In this document: piece by piece, positions 8,408 to 17,072 of the stretch | Layout: every line of letters starts with the position of its first letter | How positions within the stretch are numbered: the first letter of the stretch is position 1 | From: JAKALQ01 sp963978265 | GTDB taxonomy: Bacteria; Actinomycetota; Actinomycetes; S36-B12; UBA5976 | Reading direction: 5' to 3' | NCBI GenBank assembly: GCA_963978265.1 | Contig: CAXBQV010000002.1 | Location: forward strand, 1-49,066 | DNA: 49,066 nt | Notes under the pieces: model-generated | The model's database searches: none | Seen by the model: only the letters and a program-made list of their open reading frames with translations | Told to the model about the DNA's origin: nothing | Program-made: the position numbers and the translations under genes

Positions 8408-8920
8408 ATGACAACCGCGACCCTGCACACCACTCTTGGTGACATCACGATCAACCTCTTTCCTGACCACGCACCCAAGACGGTGGCGAATTTCGTCGGA
8501 CTCGCAAACGGCACGAAGGAGTGGCAGGACCGTCGGACCCGTGCCACACGCAACGACGCGTTGTACACGAACGTCATCTTCCATCGCGTAATCCCCGGGT
8601 TCATGATCCAGGGCGGCGATCCAGAAGGAACCGGTATGGGAGGTCCTGGCTACAACTTCGCCGATGAATTCCATCCGGAGTTGACGTTTGACCGCCCGTA
8701 TCTACTCGCCATGGCGAATGCCGGTCCGAACACCAATGGTTCGCAGTTCTTCATCACGGTTGCCCCGACAACCTGGTTGAACTTCAAGCACTCGATTTTC
8801 GGTGAAGTCGCTGACGAAGCCTCCCGCAAAGTGGTCGACGTGATCGCAGGAGTTGAAACCGGCCGACAGGACAAGCCAGTCGTCGACGTCGTGATCACGT
8901 CGATCACCATCAGCGAGTGA
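8408..8920 (+). CDS. peptidyl-prolyl cis-trans isomerase, cyclophilin type
   Basis: This 170-residue cytosolic cyclophilin catalyses cis-trans isomerisation of peptide bonds before proline. Core motifs are FHRVIPGFMIQGGDP with the catalytic Arg, MANAGPNTNGSQFFIT, and WLNFKHSIFGEV with the usual Trp. No signal peptide is present. ATG 8408 begins the conserved strand ATLHTTLGDI; the open frame upstream is part of the preceding membrane gene. It corresponds in position to ppiA (Rv0009) of M. tuberculosis. Its last bases overlap the rhomboid start (GTGA), so the two genes are translationally coupled. Confidence 0.95.
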   Translation: MTTATLHTTLGDITINLFPDHAPKTVANFVGLANGTKEWQDRRTRATRNDALYTNVIFHRVIPGFMIQGGDPEGTGMGGPGYNFADEFHPELTFDRPYLLAMANAGPNTNGSQFFITVAPTTWLNFKHSIFGEVADEASRKVVDVIAGVETGRQDKPVVDVVITSITISE

Positions 8921-9711
8921 CCTCCGAACCGACCTGTTTCCGTCACCCGGATCGGGTGACCTACATCCTGTGCCATCGTTGCGGGAACAGCATCTGTACC
9001 GATTGCATGATTCCTGCGCCAGTGGGCTTCCAGTGTCCTGACTGCGTGCGGAGCAATCGGGTGCTGGTGTTGCAGGACTTCGTGCCGCGTGCAACGTACG
9101 TGATCATTGCGATCTGCACGGTGTTGCAGGTGTTGCCCTGGATCGGTATCACCACATCGAACGGGTTCATCTACGACTTCAGTCTGTGGCCACGTGCCGT
9201 CGCTGCAGGTGAGTATGTGCGACTCTTCACCGCAATCTTCCTTCATGGCGGTTTCCTGCACCTGGGGATGAACATGTACATGCTGATGGTGCTCGGTCGT
9301 GATCTCGAACGCGCACTTGGTCGGTTGCGTTATGTGGTGTTATTCCTACTGTCCGGGCTTGGTGGAAGTGCCGCGTCGTATTGGTTCAATGCGGTCGACA
9401 CCCCAAGCGTCGGCGCTTCGGGTGCGATCTTCGGTCTGTTCGCGGCAATCTTCATGTTCGGCCGGGAGCGGGGACTCAACACCCAGAACATCGTCGCCGT
9501 CGTGGGCTTGAACCTGCTCATCGGGTTCTTGGTTCCCGGCATCGACTGGCACGCCCACGTCGGGGGGCTGCTTGTCGGCGGGATCGCCGGCTGGGCACTT
9601 CTTCCACAGCGGGTGAAGTCCCTGCAATGGCTGATACCAGTTGTCCTTTTTGCGGCTTTTTGTGTGGCGATCAGTGTCAGAACGACCGCGCTTCAGGGGA
9701 TCTTCTACTGA
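8917..9711 (+). CDS. rhomboid intramembrane serine protease with zinc-finger head
   Basis: This 264-residue rhomboid cleaves transmembrane substrates inside the lipid bilayer. Residues 7-43 hold a B-box-like zinc-binding region with paired Cys/His (CFRH, CHRC, CTDC, CPDC), a common actinobacterial addition. About six membrane helices follow. The catalytic dyad is Ser168 in GASG and His214 in WHAHVGG. The HGGFLHLGMNM segment (110-120) supplies the oxyanion-site residues. GTG 8917 overlaps the cyclophilin stop. Substrates are unknown; a membrane-protein quality-control role is inference. Confidence 0.93.
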   Translation: MTSEPTCFRHPDRVTYILCHRCGNSICTDCMIPAPVGFQCPDCVRSNRVLVLQDFVPRATYVIIAICTVLQVLPWIGITTSNGFIYDFSLWPRAVAAGEYVRLFTAIFLHGGFLHLGMNMYMLMVLGRDLERALGRLRYVVLFLLSGLGGSAASYWFNAVDTPSVGASGAIFGLFAAIFMFGRERGLNTQNIVAVVGLNLLIGFLVPGIDWHAHVGGLLVGGIAGWALLPQRVKSLQWLIPVVLFAAFCVAISVRTTALQGIFY

Positions 9712-9714
9712 AAG

Positions 9715-9762
9715 TTATCCACAGGTCATCCCCAACTGGGGACGAATTACAGGAATGTAATT
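9715..9762. promoter_or_regulatory. perfect DnaA box and two inverted repeats
   Basis: In the short gap between the convergent rhomboid and crgA genes, TTATCCACA (9715-9723) is an exact consensus DnaA box. It is followed by a five-pair hairpin TCCCC-AACT-GGGGA (9729-9742) and a seven-pair inverted repeat AATTACA-GGAA-TGTAATT (9745-9762) running into the crgA stop. The repeats may act as a bidirectional terminator, although there is no T-run. A single DnaA box can occur by chance. Confidence 0.5.
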
Positions 9763-10030
9763 AGCGCCAGCGGGTTGAGAGTGCGAAGCCCACGCCGATG
9801 AAGCCGAAGCCGATTGCGACATTCCCGAGGTTCCCGATCGAGCGCATGAAACCGATGTCGTTGCCCGCGAGGTAGAAGACGACGATCCAGATGAGGCCGA
9901 ACACAAGGCAGGCGACCATCGCCGGTGCCACCCATGGCTTCGGTCCGATGTGGACCGGCGTGGTTGAGCCTGCATGCTCGGCCGGGGTGTGGGACGACGT
10001 CTTCTTCTTGCGGCGCTTCGACACTGGCAT
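9761..10030 (-). CDS. crgA: cell division protein CrgA
   Basis: CrgA is a small actinobacterial membrane protein that coordinates septal peptidoglycan synthesis and stabilises the FtsZ/FtsQ/PBP assembly. This 89-residue copy has a lysine-rich N-terminus (MPVSKRRKKK) and two helices around residues 34-56 and 66-86, with the conserved NLGNVAIGFGFIGVGF. I chose ATG 10030 because GGAG lies seven bases upstream and homologues begin MPxSK; the longer TTG-initiated frame to 10060 is unlikely. It sits opposite the DUF881-trpG pair, exactly as Rv0011c does in M. tuberculosis. Confidence 0.93.
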   Translation of the reverse strand: MPVSKRRKKKTSSHTPAEHAGSTTPVHIGPKPWVAPAMVACLVFGLIWIVVFYLAGNDIGFMRSIGNLGNVAIGFGFIGVGFALSTRWR

Positions 10031-10079
10031 TGCAGACTCCGGGGTTCGGGTGGTGGGCAAATGCTAACGGGTCCCGGCG

Positions 10080-10085
10080 TACCGT
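10080..10085 (+). promoter_or_regulatory. -10 element for leaderless DUF881 transcript
   Basis: TACCGT at 10080-10085 is followed by exactly six bases and then the ATG at 10092. No Shine-Dalgarno lies between, so transcription probably starts at or next to the ATG. Confidence 0.5.
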
Positions 10086-10091
10086 TGCGCC

Positions 10092-10799
10092 ATGCGACGA
10101 CCGACTCCGCTTCAGTGGGCCGTCACCGGGATTGCCCTGTTGGCGGGCTTCGGCATGGCAGTTTCCGCAATCGCGGCGCACGGTACCGATCTCCGCGGCG
10201 GGCGCTCCTCGACGTTGCACGACCTCGTCACTCGTCAGGCCGAGCAGCTGCAGCGGGACACGATTGCAGCGGAGAACCTACGCAAGGCCGTGAACAGACT
10301 GGCCGTGCGTATCGGTGGTGTGGACCTCACCACGTCGCGCGCAGACGTAGCGTCACTGACACCGATAGCCGGCCTGTCGGCCGTGCAGGGCCCGGGAATG
10401 GTGGTCACGCTGCGCGATGCACAGAAGCCACTGTCGGATGTGGACCCCGACATGCTGGTGATCCATCAACAGGATGTGCAGGCGGTCGTGAATGCCCTCT
10501 GGCGTGGTGGCGCAGAGGCGGTCATGGTCATGGATCAACGATTGATCGCAACGTCTGCAGTGAAGTGCGTCGGGAACACCTTGCTTCTGCAGGGAAAGGT
10601 GTACTCCCCGCCCTATGTGATTCAGGCGATCGGTGATGCGAAGCGACTGCAGAAGGCGTTGGATGCCGAAGCCGGTGTGCAGTTGCTCAAGGATCTGGCG
10701 CGGGTGTACGGCATCGGCTACAACGCAGCCGTCGCTGCAGAAATCGCGATGCCGGAGTACAACGGCACGATCGCTCTTCCCAATGCGCAGACGACGTAG
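10092..10799 (+). CDS. DUF881 (YlxW-like) membrane-anchored protein
   Basis: This 235-residue protein has an N-terminal signal-anchor helix at residues 8-28 (QWAVTGIALLAGFGMAVSAI). A coiled-coil-like stretch (residues 40-75, QAEQLQRDTIAAENLRKAVN) and a globular DUF881 domain with GPGMVVTL, VDPDMLVIHQQDVQAVVNALW and a C-terminal helix follow. The bulk should be extracytoplasmic. The family is common near division genes and is the counterpart of Rv0012, between crgA and trpG. Function is unknown; a septum-related role is inferred from synteny only. The start ATG fits a leaderless promoter. Confidence 0.85.
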   Translation: MRRPTPLQWAVTGIALLAGFGMAVSAIAAHGTDLRGGRSSTLHDLVTRQAEQLQRDTIAAENLRKAVNRLAVRIGGVDLTTSRADVASLTPIAGLSAVQGPGMVVTLRDAQKPLSDVDPDMLVIHQQDVQAVVNALWRGGAEAVMVMDQRLIATSAVKCVGNTLLLQGKVYSPPYVIQAIGDAKRLQKALDAEAGVQLLKDLARVYGIGYNAAVAAEIAMPEYNGTIALPNAQTT

Positions 10800-10802
10800 G
10801 CT
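10797..10802 (+). promoter_or_regulatory. -10 element for leaderless trpG transcript
   Basis: TAGGCT at 10797-10802 is followed by TTTCCC and then GTG at 10809. The first three bases of the element are also the stop codon of the DUF881 gene. There is no Shine-Dalgarno before the GTG. Confidence 0.5.
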
Positions 10803-10808
10803 TTTCCC

Positions 10809-11435
10809 GTGACGCGCATCTTGGTAGTCGACAACTACGACTCGTTCGTGTTCAACATCGTGTCCTACCTCGTGCAACTCGGAGCAGAGGTTGATGTGCA
10901 GCGAAATGATGCAGTTGATATCGCCGCTGCACTTGCGTACGACGGCATTCTGATCTCACCCGGTCCGGGGACACCCGAGAATGCCGGCGTCAGCATGGAG
11001 CTCATCACGGCGGCGGCCGGCAAGAAGCCGGTGTTCGGCGTCTGTCTCGGGCATCAGGCCATCGCTGCGGTGTTCGGAGCGACGGTTGATCGTGCGCCCG
11101 AATTACTCCACGGCAAGACATCGGAAGTGCTGCATGGTGGCAAAGGTGTCTTCGAGGGCCTGAAGCAGCCGTTCACTGCCACTCGCTACCACTCACTCGC
11201 AATCGTTGATGGCACTGTTCCCGATGACCTCGAGGTGACGGCCCGCACCGATTCAGGCGTGATCATGGGCGTGAAGCACAAGCGCTACCAGGTCGAAGGC
11301 GTGCAGTTTCACCCCGAATCAGTGCTGACCGAGGGTGGTTACCGGATGCTCGCAAACTGGCTCGCTGCATGCGGGGACGCCGACGCGGTGCGCAAGTCCG
11401 AAGGCCTGCAGCCGGTCATTGAATCGAAGGACTAG
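10809..11435 (+). CDS. trpG: anthranilate/aminodeoxychorismate synthase glutamine amidotransferase
   Basis: This class I glutamine amidotransferase supplies ammonia from glutamine to chorismate-using enzymes, making anthranilate (tryptophan) or aminodeoxychorismate (folate). It has 208 residues. Cys79 is the nucleophile in GVCLGHQA, and His168-Glu170 in FHPES complete the triad; LISPGPGTP forms the oxyanion region. No trpE or pabB is nearby, so which pathway it serves, or both, cannot be decided. This is the Rv0013 position. It starts at a GTG with a leaderless-type promoter and is convergent with pknB, sharing the bases CTAG for both stops. Confidence 0.93.
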   Translation: MTRILVVDNYDSFVFNIVSYLVQLGAEVDVQRNDAVDIAAALAYDGILISPGPGTPENAGVSMELITAAAGKKPVFGVCLGHQAIAAVFGATVDRAPELLHGKTSEVLHGGKGVFEGLKQPFTATRYHSLAIVDGTVPDDLEVTARTDSGVIMGVKHKRYQVEGVQFHPESVLTEGGYRMLANWLAACGDADAVRKSEGLQPVIESKD

Positions 11436-13108
11436 CCCTGCGTTGAAACGGTGAGTGTCACCGTCGAACCGAGTGACACCGTGCTTCCGCCAGGGGGATC
11501 CTGCTTCAACACCGTTCCTTCGGCGACCGTCGTGTCGACAACTTTCACCGGGGTCCCCACATTGAGACCTGCATTCGCCAATTCCGCCTGCGCCTGGGTT
11601 GCCGGAAGCCCAACCACATTCGGCACCGTCAGATTGCCACTTGAAATCCAAATCGAGACCGAGGTACCGGGATCGACGAGCGTTCCCGCAACCGGATCAC
11701 TTCGAAGCACGGTCCCAGGTGCCGCCTCCGCATCCTCCTGCTCCACCTTGCCGAGTGTGAGACCGGCCTTGGCGAGCAGAGCCTGCGCCTCATCGACGGT
11801 TGCAAGATCCGCGAGTGACGGCACCGCGACTTGGCCCGGACCCGAGCTGACGACGATATCGACAGTGCTGCCTTTCGAAACCAGCGTGTTCCGACTCGGT
11901 GATTGATTGATGATCGTGTCTTTGGGACGGTCGTTCGACGCCTGTGGTAGTTGGTCTCCGAGGACCAACCCGGTGTTCTCGAGCAACTTCACCGCTTGCG
12001 GAATCGTCAAACCGGCAAGGTCGGGCACGGATACCTGATCTGTGGGTGTCGGCGTGAAAATCTTGAGCAGAACGAACATCGCAGCAAGCACGACGACAAC
12101 CACAGCGGTCAAGGAGCCCAACCAGATCGCGGTGCTTGTCCGCTCCTTCGTCGCAACCGCATTCACCGATGAATGCAGGGCCGGCATCGCAGTGGTTGCC
12201 GCATCCTGAAGCGGGATACGCGCAGTGACCGGATCTCCCTGCAGTGCACGTTCGACATCTGCCCGCATTTCCGCAGCCGATGCGTAGCGATTCTCGGGCT
12301 TCTTCGCGAGTGCGGTGAGCACGATCGCGTCAATCTCATGCGGTAGCGATGAATCGAAGGCCGATGGTGGTTGCGGGATCTCGGTGACGTGTTGGTATGC
12401 GATGGCGACAGGCGAGTCACCGGTGAAAGGCGGTCGACCGACGAGGAGTTCATAGAGTAGTGCACCGCACGAATACAGATCTGCGCGGGCATCGACGATC
12501 TCACCACGAGCCTGCTCGGGTGACAGATACTGCGCGGTGCCCAAGACCGCGGAAGTGTGGGTGACCGTCGCAGACGCATCTGCAAGTGCTCGCGCGATTC
12601 CGAAGTCCATCACTTTGATGTCACCGGTAGGTGTGACCATCACATTGCCGGGTTTGATGTCGCGGTGCACGATGCCGTGGCGGTGCGAGTAGTCGAGTGC
12701 AGCAAGAATGCCAGACGCGATATCCAGGGCCCGCTCAACAGTGAGCCGTCGCCCGGACCCGATGATCTGACGGAGGGTTTGACCCTCGACTCGTTCCATC
12801 ACGATCCAGGGAACCCGAACTGCCGTCATGCCCTCTTCGGTGACATCCTCACCGGTGTCGTAGACGGCCACAATATTCGGATGATTGAGCGCTGCAGCTG
12901 CCTGGGCCTCACGTTCGAACCGCATGAGGAACGACTGGTCGCGTGCGAGATCAGCGCGAAGGACTTTGACAGCCACGGGTCGACCCAGCCGCACGTCAGT
13001 ACCGGCATAGACCTCGGCCATTCCACCGCGACCGATGACGTCACCGAGTTGGTACCGACCACCGAGCAGGCGTCCTTCTGACACTGGAACTCCATTCGAC
13101 GGGCTCAT
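11432..13108 (-). CDS. pknB: Ser/Thr protein kinase PknB with three PASTA domains
   Basis: This membrane sensor kinase phosphorylates cell-wall and division proteins; its PASTA repeats bind muropeptides or lipid II outside the cell. The kinase domain (residues 19-290) has GRGGMAEVY, catalytic Lys48, HRDIKPGN with Asp150, DFG at 168-170, and Thr183/Thr185 in VTHTSAVLGT at the activation-loop sites used by mycobacterial PknB. One membrane helix spans about 327-351. Three PASTA repeats follow (roughly 359-425, 427-492, 494-558), one fewer than in M. tuberculosis PknB. It is the last gene of the fhaA-to-pknB operon, 36 bases after pbpA; pknA, normally between them, is missing. Confidence 0.96.
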   Translation of the reverse strand: MSPSNGVPVSEGRLLGGRYQLGDVIGRGGMAEVYAGTDVRLGRPVAVKVLRADLARDQSFLMRFEREAQAAAALNHPNIVAVYDTGEDVTEEGMTAVRVPWIVMERVEGQTLRQIIGSGRRLTVERALDIASGILAALDYSHRHGIVHRDIKPGNVMVTPTGDIKVMDFGIARALADASATVTHTSAVLGTAQYLSPEQARGEIVDARADLYSCGALLYELLVGRPPFTGDSPVAIAYQHVTEIPQPPSAFDSSLPHEIDAIVLTALAKKPENRYASAAEMRADVERALQGDPVTARIPLQDAATTAMPALHSSVNAVATKERTSTAIWLGSLTAVVVVVLAAMFVLLKIFTPTPTDQVSVPDLAGLTIPQAVKLLENTGLVLGDQLPQASNDRPKDTIINQSPSRNTLVSKGSTVDIVVSSGPGQVAVPSLADLATVDEAQALLAKAGLTLGKVEQEDAEAAPGTVLRSDPVAGTLVDPGTSVSIWISSGNLTVPNVVGLPATQAQAELANAGLNVGTPVKVVDTTVAEGTVLKQDPPGGSTVSLGSTVTLTVSTQG

Positions 13109-13144
13109 TCTGCCGCGTTGGCAGCGTCGCAGATTCGCGACGCA

Positions 13145-14584
13145 TCAGGGATTTCGAAGAACTGCCTGGATCACGGCATTGGCGATCGGTCCCGCGAGGG
13201 CATTGCCCGATACCTCCGAGGCGCCGCCGCCGTTCTCGATGACGACTGCAACCGCGACGCCGGGAGCGAAGGCGGTGAACCATGCATGCGGTTTGCTCTT
13301 GGTTCCCGTCTCGGCAGTTCCCGTCTTGGCACCGACCCTGACACCGGTCACCCGCCCGTTGCTTGCGGTTCCTCGCTGCACCACCGACACCATCATTGCG
13401 GCAATCGTGCGAGCATCTGCCGTGGACAACGGCGTGCTGAATTCCTGCGGTGTCGTTCGATCGACCACGGAGAGATCCGGGCCGCGGACGTCCCGGATCA
13501 GATACGGCTGCATCAGCACACCGTCATTGGCGATGGCGGCTGACACGAGCGCCATTTGCAGTGCTGATGCTCGGACATCGAACTGTCCGATTGCCGACAT
13601 TGCAGTCTGGGCGTCGTCAGGATTCGTCGGGAACCGACTTGCAGCAGCCACCATCGGCACCGTGAACGAGTGTTCGAAACCGAATTGCTCCGCCATCGAT
13701 CGGAGCGCGTCGGTACCCACCTGATTGCCGAGCCACGCGAAGGCGGTGTTGCAGGAAACCTCGAGCGCGCGACGAAGCGTCAGCTTGCCACCGACTGCGC
13801 AGGCCCCACCCTGCCAGTTCCGGAGCAGCTTGCTGCTGCCGGGCAGTTGATAGGTCGCCGGGCCCGGAACCATCGAATCAGGCGTGAACCTCCCCGATGC
13901 GATTGCAGCGGCAGCGGTGATGAGTTTGAACGTCGAGCCCGGTGGGTAGTTCCTCGCGATCGCACGATTGAGCAACGGTTCCTGCTCGTTGGCCGTGAGT
14001 TCCTCGTAGGCAGTACGTACCGATGCCGGATCATTCGGCGCAAGTTGCTGTGGATCGAATGATGGCGTAGAGACCATGGCAAGTATTGCGCCTGACTTCG
14101 GATCGACAGCCACGACTGCACCCGCACGAGTGCCGAGCCCCTTGTATGCAGCGACCTGCGCATCCTTGTTGATGGTCAACCGCACCGCACCGCCCTCGGA
14201 GCGGCGGCCAGCGAACAGTTGCTGCACACGGTCGACGAAGAACCTCGAATCCGAGCCACTCAAGAGGTCGTTCGCAGATCGCTCGATGCCTGTTGCACCG
14301 TAGATGAGTGAATAGAAACCGGTGATGGGAGCGAAGAGTGGGCCCTCGGTGTACGAACGCTGGTAGAAGCTCTCACCAGCAGCCCGTGCTGAGGAAGCTA
14401 CAGCTTCGGATCCGACGAGGATCGGACCGCGGCTTCGGTTGAACTGCTGCAGCAGCAGACGTGTATTGCCCTGCTGTAGTCGGAGGTTGTCCGCATCAAG
14501 CACTTGTACCCAAGTCAGGTTTGCGAGCAATGCGATGAGCAGTGCAGAGAAAACGGCGGCATAGCGGCGGACTTGGCGGTTCAT
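13145..14584 (-). CDS. pbpA: penicillin-binding protein A (class B transpeptidase)
   Basis: PbpA is a class B transpeptidase that crosslinks peptidoglycan, working with the polymerase encoded just upstream. The 479-residue protein begins with a basic stretch and one membrane anchor (residues 8-28). Catalytic motifs are intact: STFK at 217-220, SCN at 277-279 and KTG at 420-422. ATG 14584 overlaps the rodA stop as ATGA and was chosen over a longer frame extending into rodA. In mycobacteria PbpA is essential for septation and is a PknB substrate; that role is transferred by homology. Confidence 0.95.
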   Translation of the reverse strand: MNRQVRRYAAVFSALLIALLANLTWVQVLDADNLRLQQGNTRLLLQQFNRSRGPILVGSEAVASSARAAGESFYQRSYTEGPLFAPITGFYSLIYGATGIERSANDLLSGSDSRFFVDRVQQLFAGRRSEGGAVRLTINKDAQVAAYKGLGTRAGAVVAVDPKSGAILAMVSTPSFDPQQLAPNDPASVRTAYEELTANEQEPLLNRAIARNYPPGSTFKLITAAAAIASGRFTPDSMVPGPATYQLPGSSKLLRNWQGGACAVGGKLTLRRALEVSCNTAFAWLGNQVGTDALRSMAEQFGFEHSFTVPMVAAASRFPTNPDDAQTAMSAIGQFDVRASALQMALVSAAIANDGVLMQPYLIRDVRGPDLSVVDRTTPQEFSTPLSTADARTIAAMMVSVVQRGTASNGRVTGVRVGAKTGTAETGTKSKPHAWFTAFAPGVAVAVVIENGGGASEVSGNALAGPIANAVIQAVLRNP

Positions 14585-15900
14585 GCCGCCTCCCGCATTC
14601 GCGCTGCAGTGTCGGAGATGCGGAGCAACAAACCGAGCGCTACCCAATTCGCTACAAGTGATGATCCACCAGCAGTGAGAAACGGAGTTGTGAGTCCGGT
14701 CAGCGGAATCAAACGCGTCACACCGCCGGCAACGATGAATGTCTGCAGCCCGAGCACCACCGCCAAACCTGCTGCGAGCAACTGCCCGAAACCATCACGA
14801 ACCGAACCAGCGATGCGCAGACCTCGTTGCACGAGGACGGCGTAGAGCATGAGAATCGCAGCAAGGCCGATGAGACCGAGCTCCTCACCGAGTGCGGAGA
14901 GGATGAAATCACTCTTTGCGAATGGGACGAGATACGGGAATCCATCACCCAATCCGGTGCCGAACATGCCGCCGGATGCCAGTCCGTAGAGGCTCTGCAC
15001 AACTTGGTATCCCTGCCCATCGGCGTATGCAAACGGATCCAGCCATACCTGTACCCGTACTCGGACATGTCCGAACAGGAAATAGGCGACCGTCGCGCCG
15101 AACAGGAAGAGTGCTGCACCGAGTGCCAACCAGGTTCGCTGTCCGGTTGCGAAGTACAGCACTGAAACGAAGAGACCGAAGAACAACAAGGACGTACCAA
15201 GGTCTCGTTGGAACACAAGGATGGCAACGGAGATCAGCCAGCACACGAGGATCGGTCCGAGGTCCCGGGGGCGTGGAAATCCGATTCCGAAGGTTCGGAT
15301 GCGGATCAATGCCAGCGAATCCCGCTTCAGCACGAGAAAGCCTGCGAAGAAGACTGCGAGCAAGAGTTTGGCGAATTCCCCGGGTTGGAAGGAAAGAACT
15401 CCGACACGGACCCAGAGGCGTGCTCCATTGATGGATGCGCCCACGATTGGCAGGAGTGGCATGAGGAGCAACACGACGCCTGCAAGCATTGAGGTGTAGG
15501 TGTATCGCTGCAGCTGACGATGATCGCGTACCGCCAGAAGTATGAGCAGCAGCAGCGAGAGACCCAGCAACGTCCATGCCGATTGTGTCGAGAACGTTGA
15601 TTCCGGTGGAGCAACACCTTGGCGTGCTGCGCGCTGCACGTCGGCGATGTCGAGTCGGTGGATCATGGTGAGACCGAGCAGGTTCAACAATGTCGCAGTC
15701 GGCAGTATCAATTCATCTGCAGCAGGGGCGAATCGACGGATCCCTGCATGCGTCAGAAGGGCAACCGCGCACACCACTGCGAACAACACCACTGAACCGG
15801 TGTCATTGACGTCGGTGTTCACTCGGGCGATGAAGAAGGCCAGTACTCCGATTGTGATCGCTGCAAGAGTGAGCAGCGCCTCGGACCTGCGACTCATCAC
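14581..15900 (-). CDS. rodA: SEDS peptidoglycan polymerase RodA/FtsW type
   Basis: This SEDS-family glycosyltransferase polymerises lipid II into glycan strands and pairs with PbpA. The 439 residues contain about ten to twelve membrane helices. Family motifs are GARLWVRVGVLSFQPGEFAK, QRDLGTSLLFFG and, near the C-terminus, TGLTTPFLTAGGSS. Two starts are possible: GTG 15900, overlapping the pstP stop as GTGA, or the adjacent ATG 15897; they differ by one residue. Placement between pstP and pbpA matches rodA (Rv0017c) in M. tuberculosis, so the elongation or septal SEDS partner of PbpA is the best call. Confidence 0.94.
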   Translation of the reverse strand: MMSRRSEALLTLAAITIGVLAFFIARVNTDVNDTGSVVLFAVVCAVALLTHAGIRRFAPAADELILPTATLLNLLGLTMIHRLDIADVQRAARQGVAPPESTFSTQSAWTLLGLSLLLLILLAVRDHRQLQRYTYTSMLAGVVLLLMPLLPIVGASINGARLWVRVGVLSFQPGEFAKLLLAVFFAGFLVLKRDSLALIRIRTFGIGFPRPRDLGPILVCWLISVAILVFQRDLGTSLLFFGLFVSVLYFATGQRTWLALGAALFLFGATVAYFLFGHVRVRVQVWLDPFAYADGQGYQVVQSLYGLASGGMFGTGLGDGFPYLVPFAKSDFILSALGEELGLIGLAAILMLYAVLVQRGLRIAGSVRDGFGQLLAAGLAVVLGLQTFIVAGGVTRLIPLTGLTTPFLTAGGSSLVANWVALGLLLRISDTAARMREAA

Positions 15901-17072
15901 GGACAGCCGGGAGTGCTCGGGTGCACCCTGCAGGTGGCTGCCTGCGACTCGATGCGGAGCACGATGGTGTTCGCGGCCTCCAGTGATGATGCCGAGATGC
16001 CGGACTCCACGAGATGTCGATCGAACTGCGGCAGATCCGCGGTGTCGATGTTCGTGAGTCGCTCGAGCCGTGAGAGTGAAAGTGGTCCGAGTGACTGCGG
16101 CACTCCTTGGTACACAGCCACTTTGCCGTCAAGAGCCGTGACGAAGTACTGGTTCGCCGTCCAGCGGACGAACAGCATGAGCAGTGCAACTCCGACAGCA
16201 ACTCCGGCAATGAACCACCGGGTCCCGCCCTTCACAACGTCGAATCCGGTGTGCGGTCTTGGTCCATCAACGGGAAGTGGCATCGAGCCGAGGTCCTCAC
16301 GTACTTCGGCCGCGCGCGCCGCACCGATCAGCACGGCATCCTGTTGCTCATCCGCATCAGTCACATCGGCAACGATGACCGACACGTTGTCCGGGGCACC
16401 TGCAGCGAGTGTGTAATCGATGAGCGTCGCTGCTGCATAGGTCGGATCGCCTTGACCCAGGATCTCCCGGATCGAGCTATCGGTGAGCACGGTGTTCAGT
16501 CCATCGCTACACACCAGATAGCGGTCGCCGATACGGAGGTCGTTGGTGAGGACATCGAGTTCGAGTTCATGGATGCCATCGATCGTTCGGAGGAGGAGAT
16601 TCCGACGCGGATGCAACATCGCCTGCGCTGGATCGAGTTTTCCGCTGTCAACCAACGCTTGCACATATGTGTGATCTTTTGTGAGTTGGGTGAGTTTTCC
16701 CTCGCGCAGACGGTACGCACGAGAATCCCCCACATGTGCGATAACCAGTGAATTCTCGAGCGAGCCGAGCATCGTGAAGGTGGTCCCCATACCGCGACGA
16801 TCCGGCTGCTCTGCAACGAGATCACCGATCCGACTATGGGCGGAATCGAGTTTGTTGCGTACCCATCGTTCGAAATCTGCAACCGATGTGGGTCGATCAC
16901 TCACGTCAGCACAGACGGCTGCAACGACTGCGGCACTCGCAAGTTCGCCTGCTGCATGACCACCCATGCCATCGGCGACCACCAGCATGCGGGCGTCCGC
17001 GTAACCAGAGTCTTCGTTGCCTGTGCGGATAACACCGACATGTGAAGTCGCGGCATGGCGAAAAGAGGTCAT
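15897..17072 (-). CDS. pstP: PP2C-type Ser/Thr phosphatase PstP
   Basis: PstP reverses Ser/Thr phosphorylation by PknB and related kinases. The N-terminal catalytic PP2C domain (about 1-240) carries the metal-binding motifs GNEDS, VADGMGGHAAGE with Asp34, VCSDGLN and PDNVSVIVADV. A linker leads to one membrane helix (WFIAGVAVGVALLMLFV, around residues 285-302) and an extracytoplasmic tail of about 85 residues. Total length is 391, somewhat shorter than the mycobacterial protein. ATG 17072 overlaps the fhaB stop as ATGA. It lies upstream of rodA-pbpA-pknB in the same operon. Confidence 0.95.
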   Translation of the reverse strand: MTSFRHAATSHVGVIRTGNEDSGYADARMLVVADGMGGHAAGELASAAVVAAVCADVSDRPTSVADFERWVRNKLDSAHSRIGDLVAEQPDRRGMGTTFTMLGSLENSLVIAHVGDSRAYRLREGKLTQLTKDHTYVQALVDSGKLDPAQAMLHPRRNLLLRTIDGIHELELDVLTNDLRIGDRYLVCSDGLNTVLTDSSIREILGQGDPTYAAATLIDYTLAAGAPDNVSVIVADVTDADEQQDAVLIGAARAAEVREDLGSMPLPVDGPRPHTGFDVVKGGTRWFIAGVAVGVALLMLFVRWTANQYFVTALDGKVAVYQGVPQSLGPLSLSRLERLTNIDTADLPQFDRHLVESGISASSLEAANTIVLRIESQAATCRVHPSTPGCP

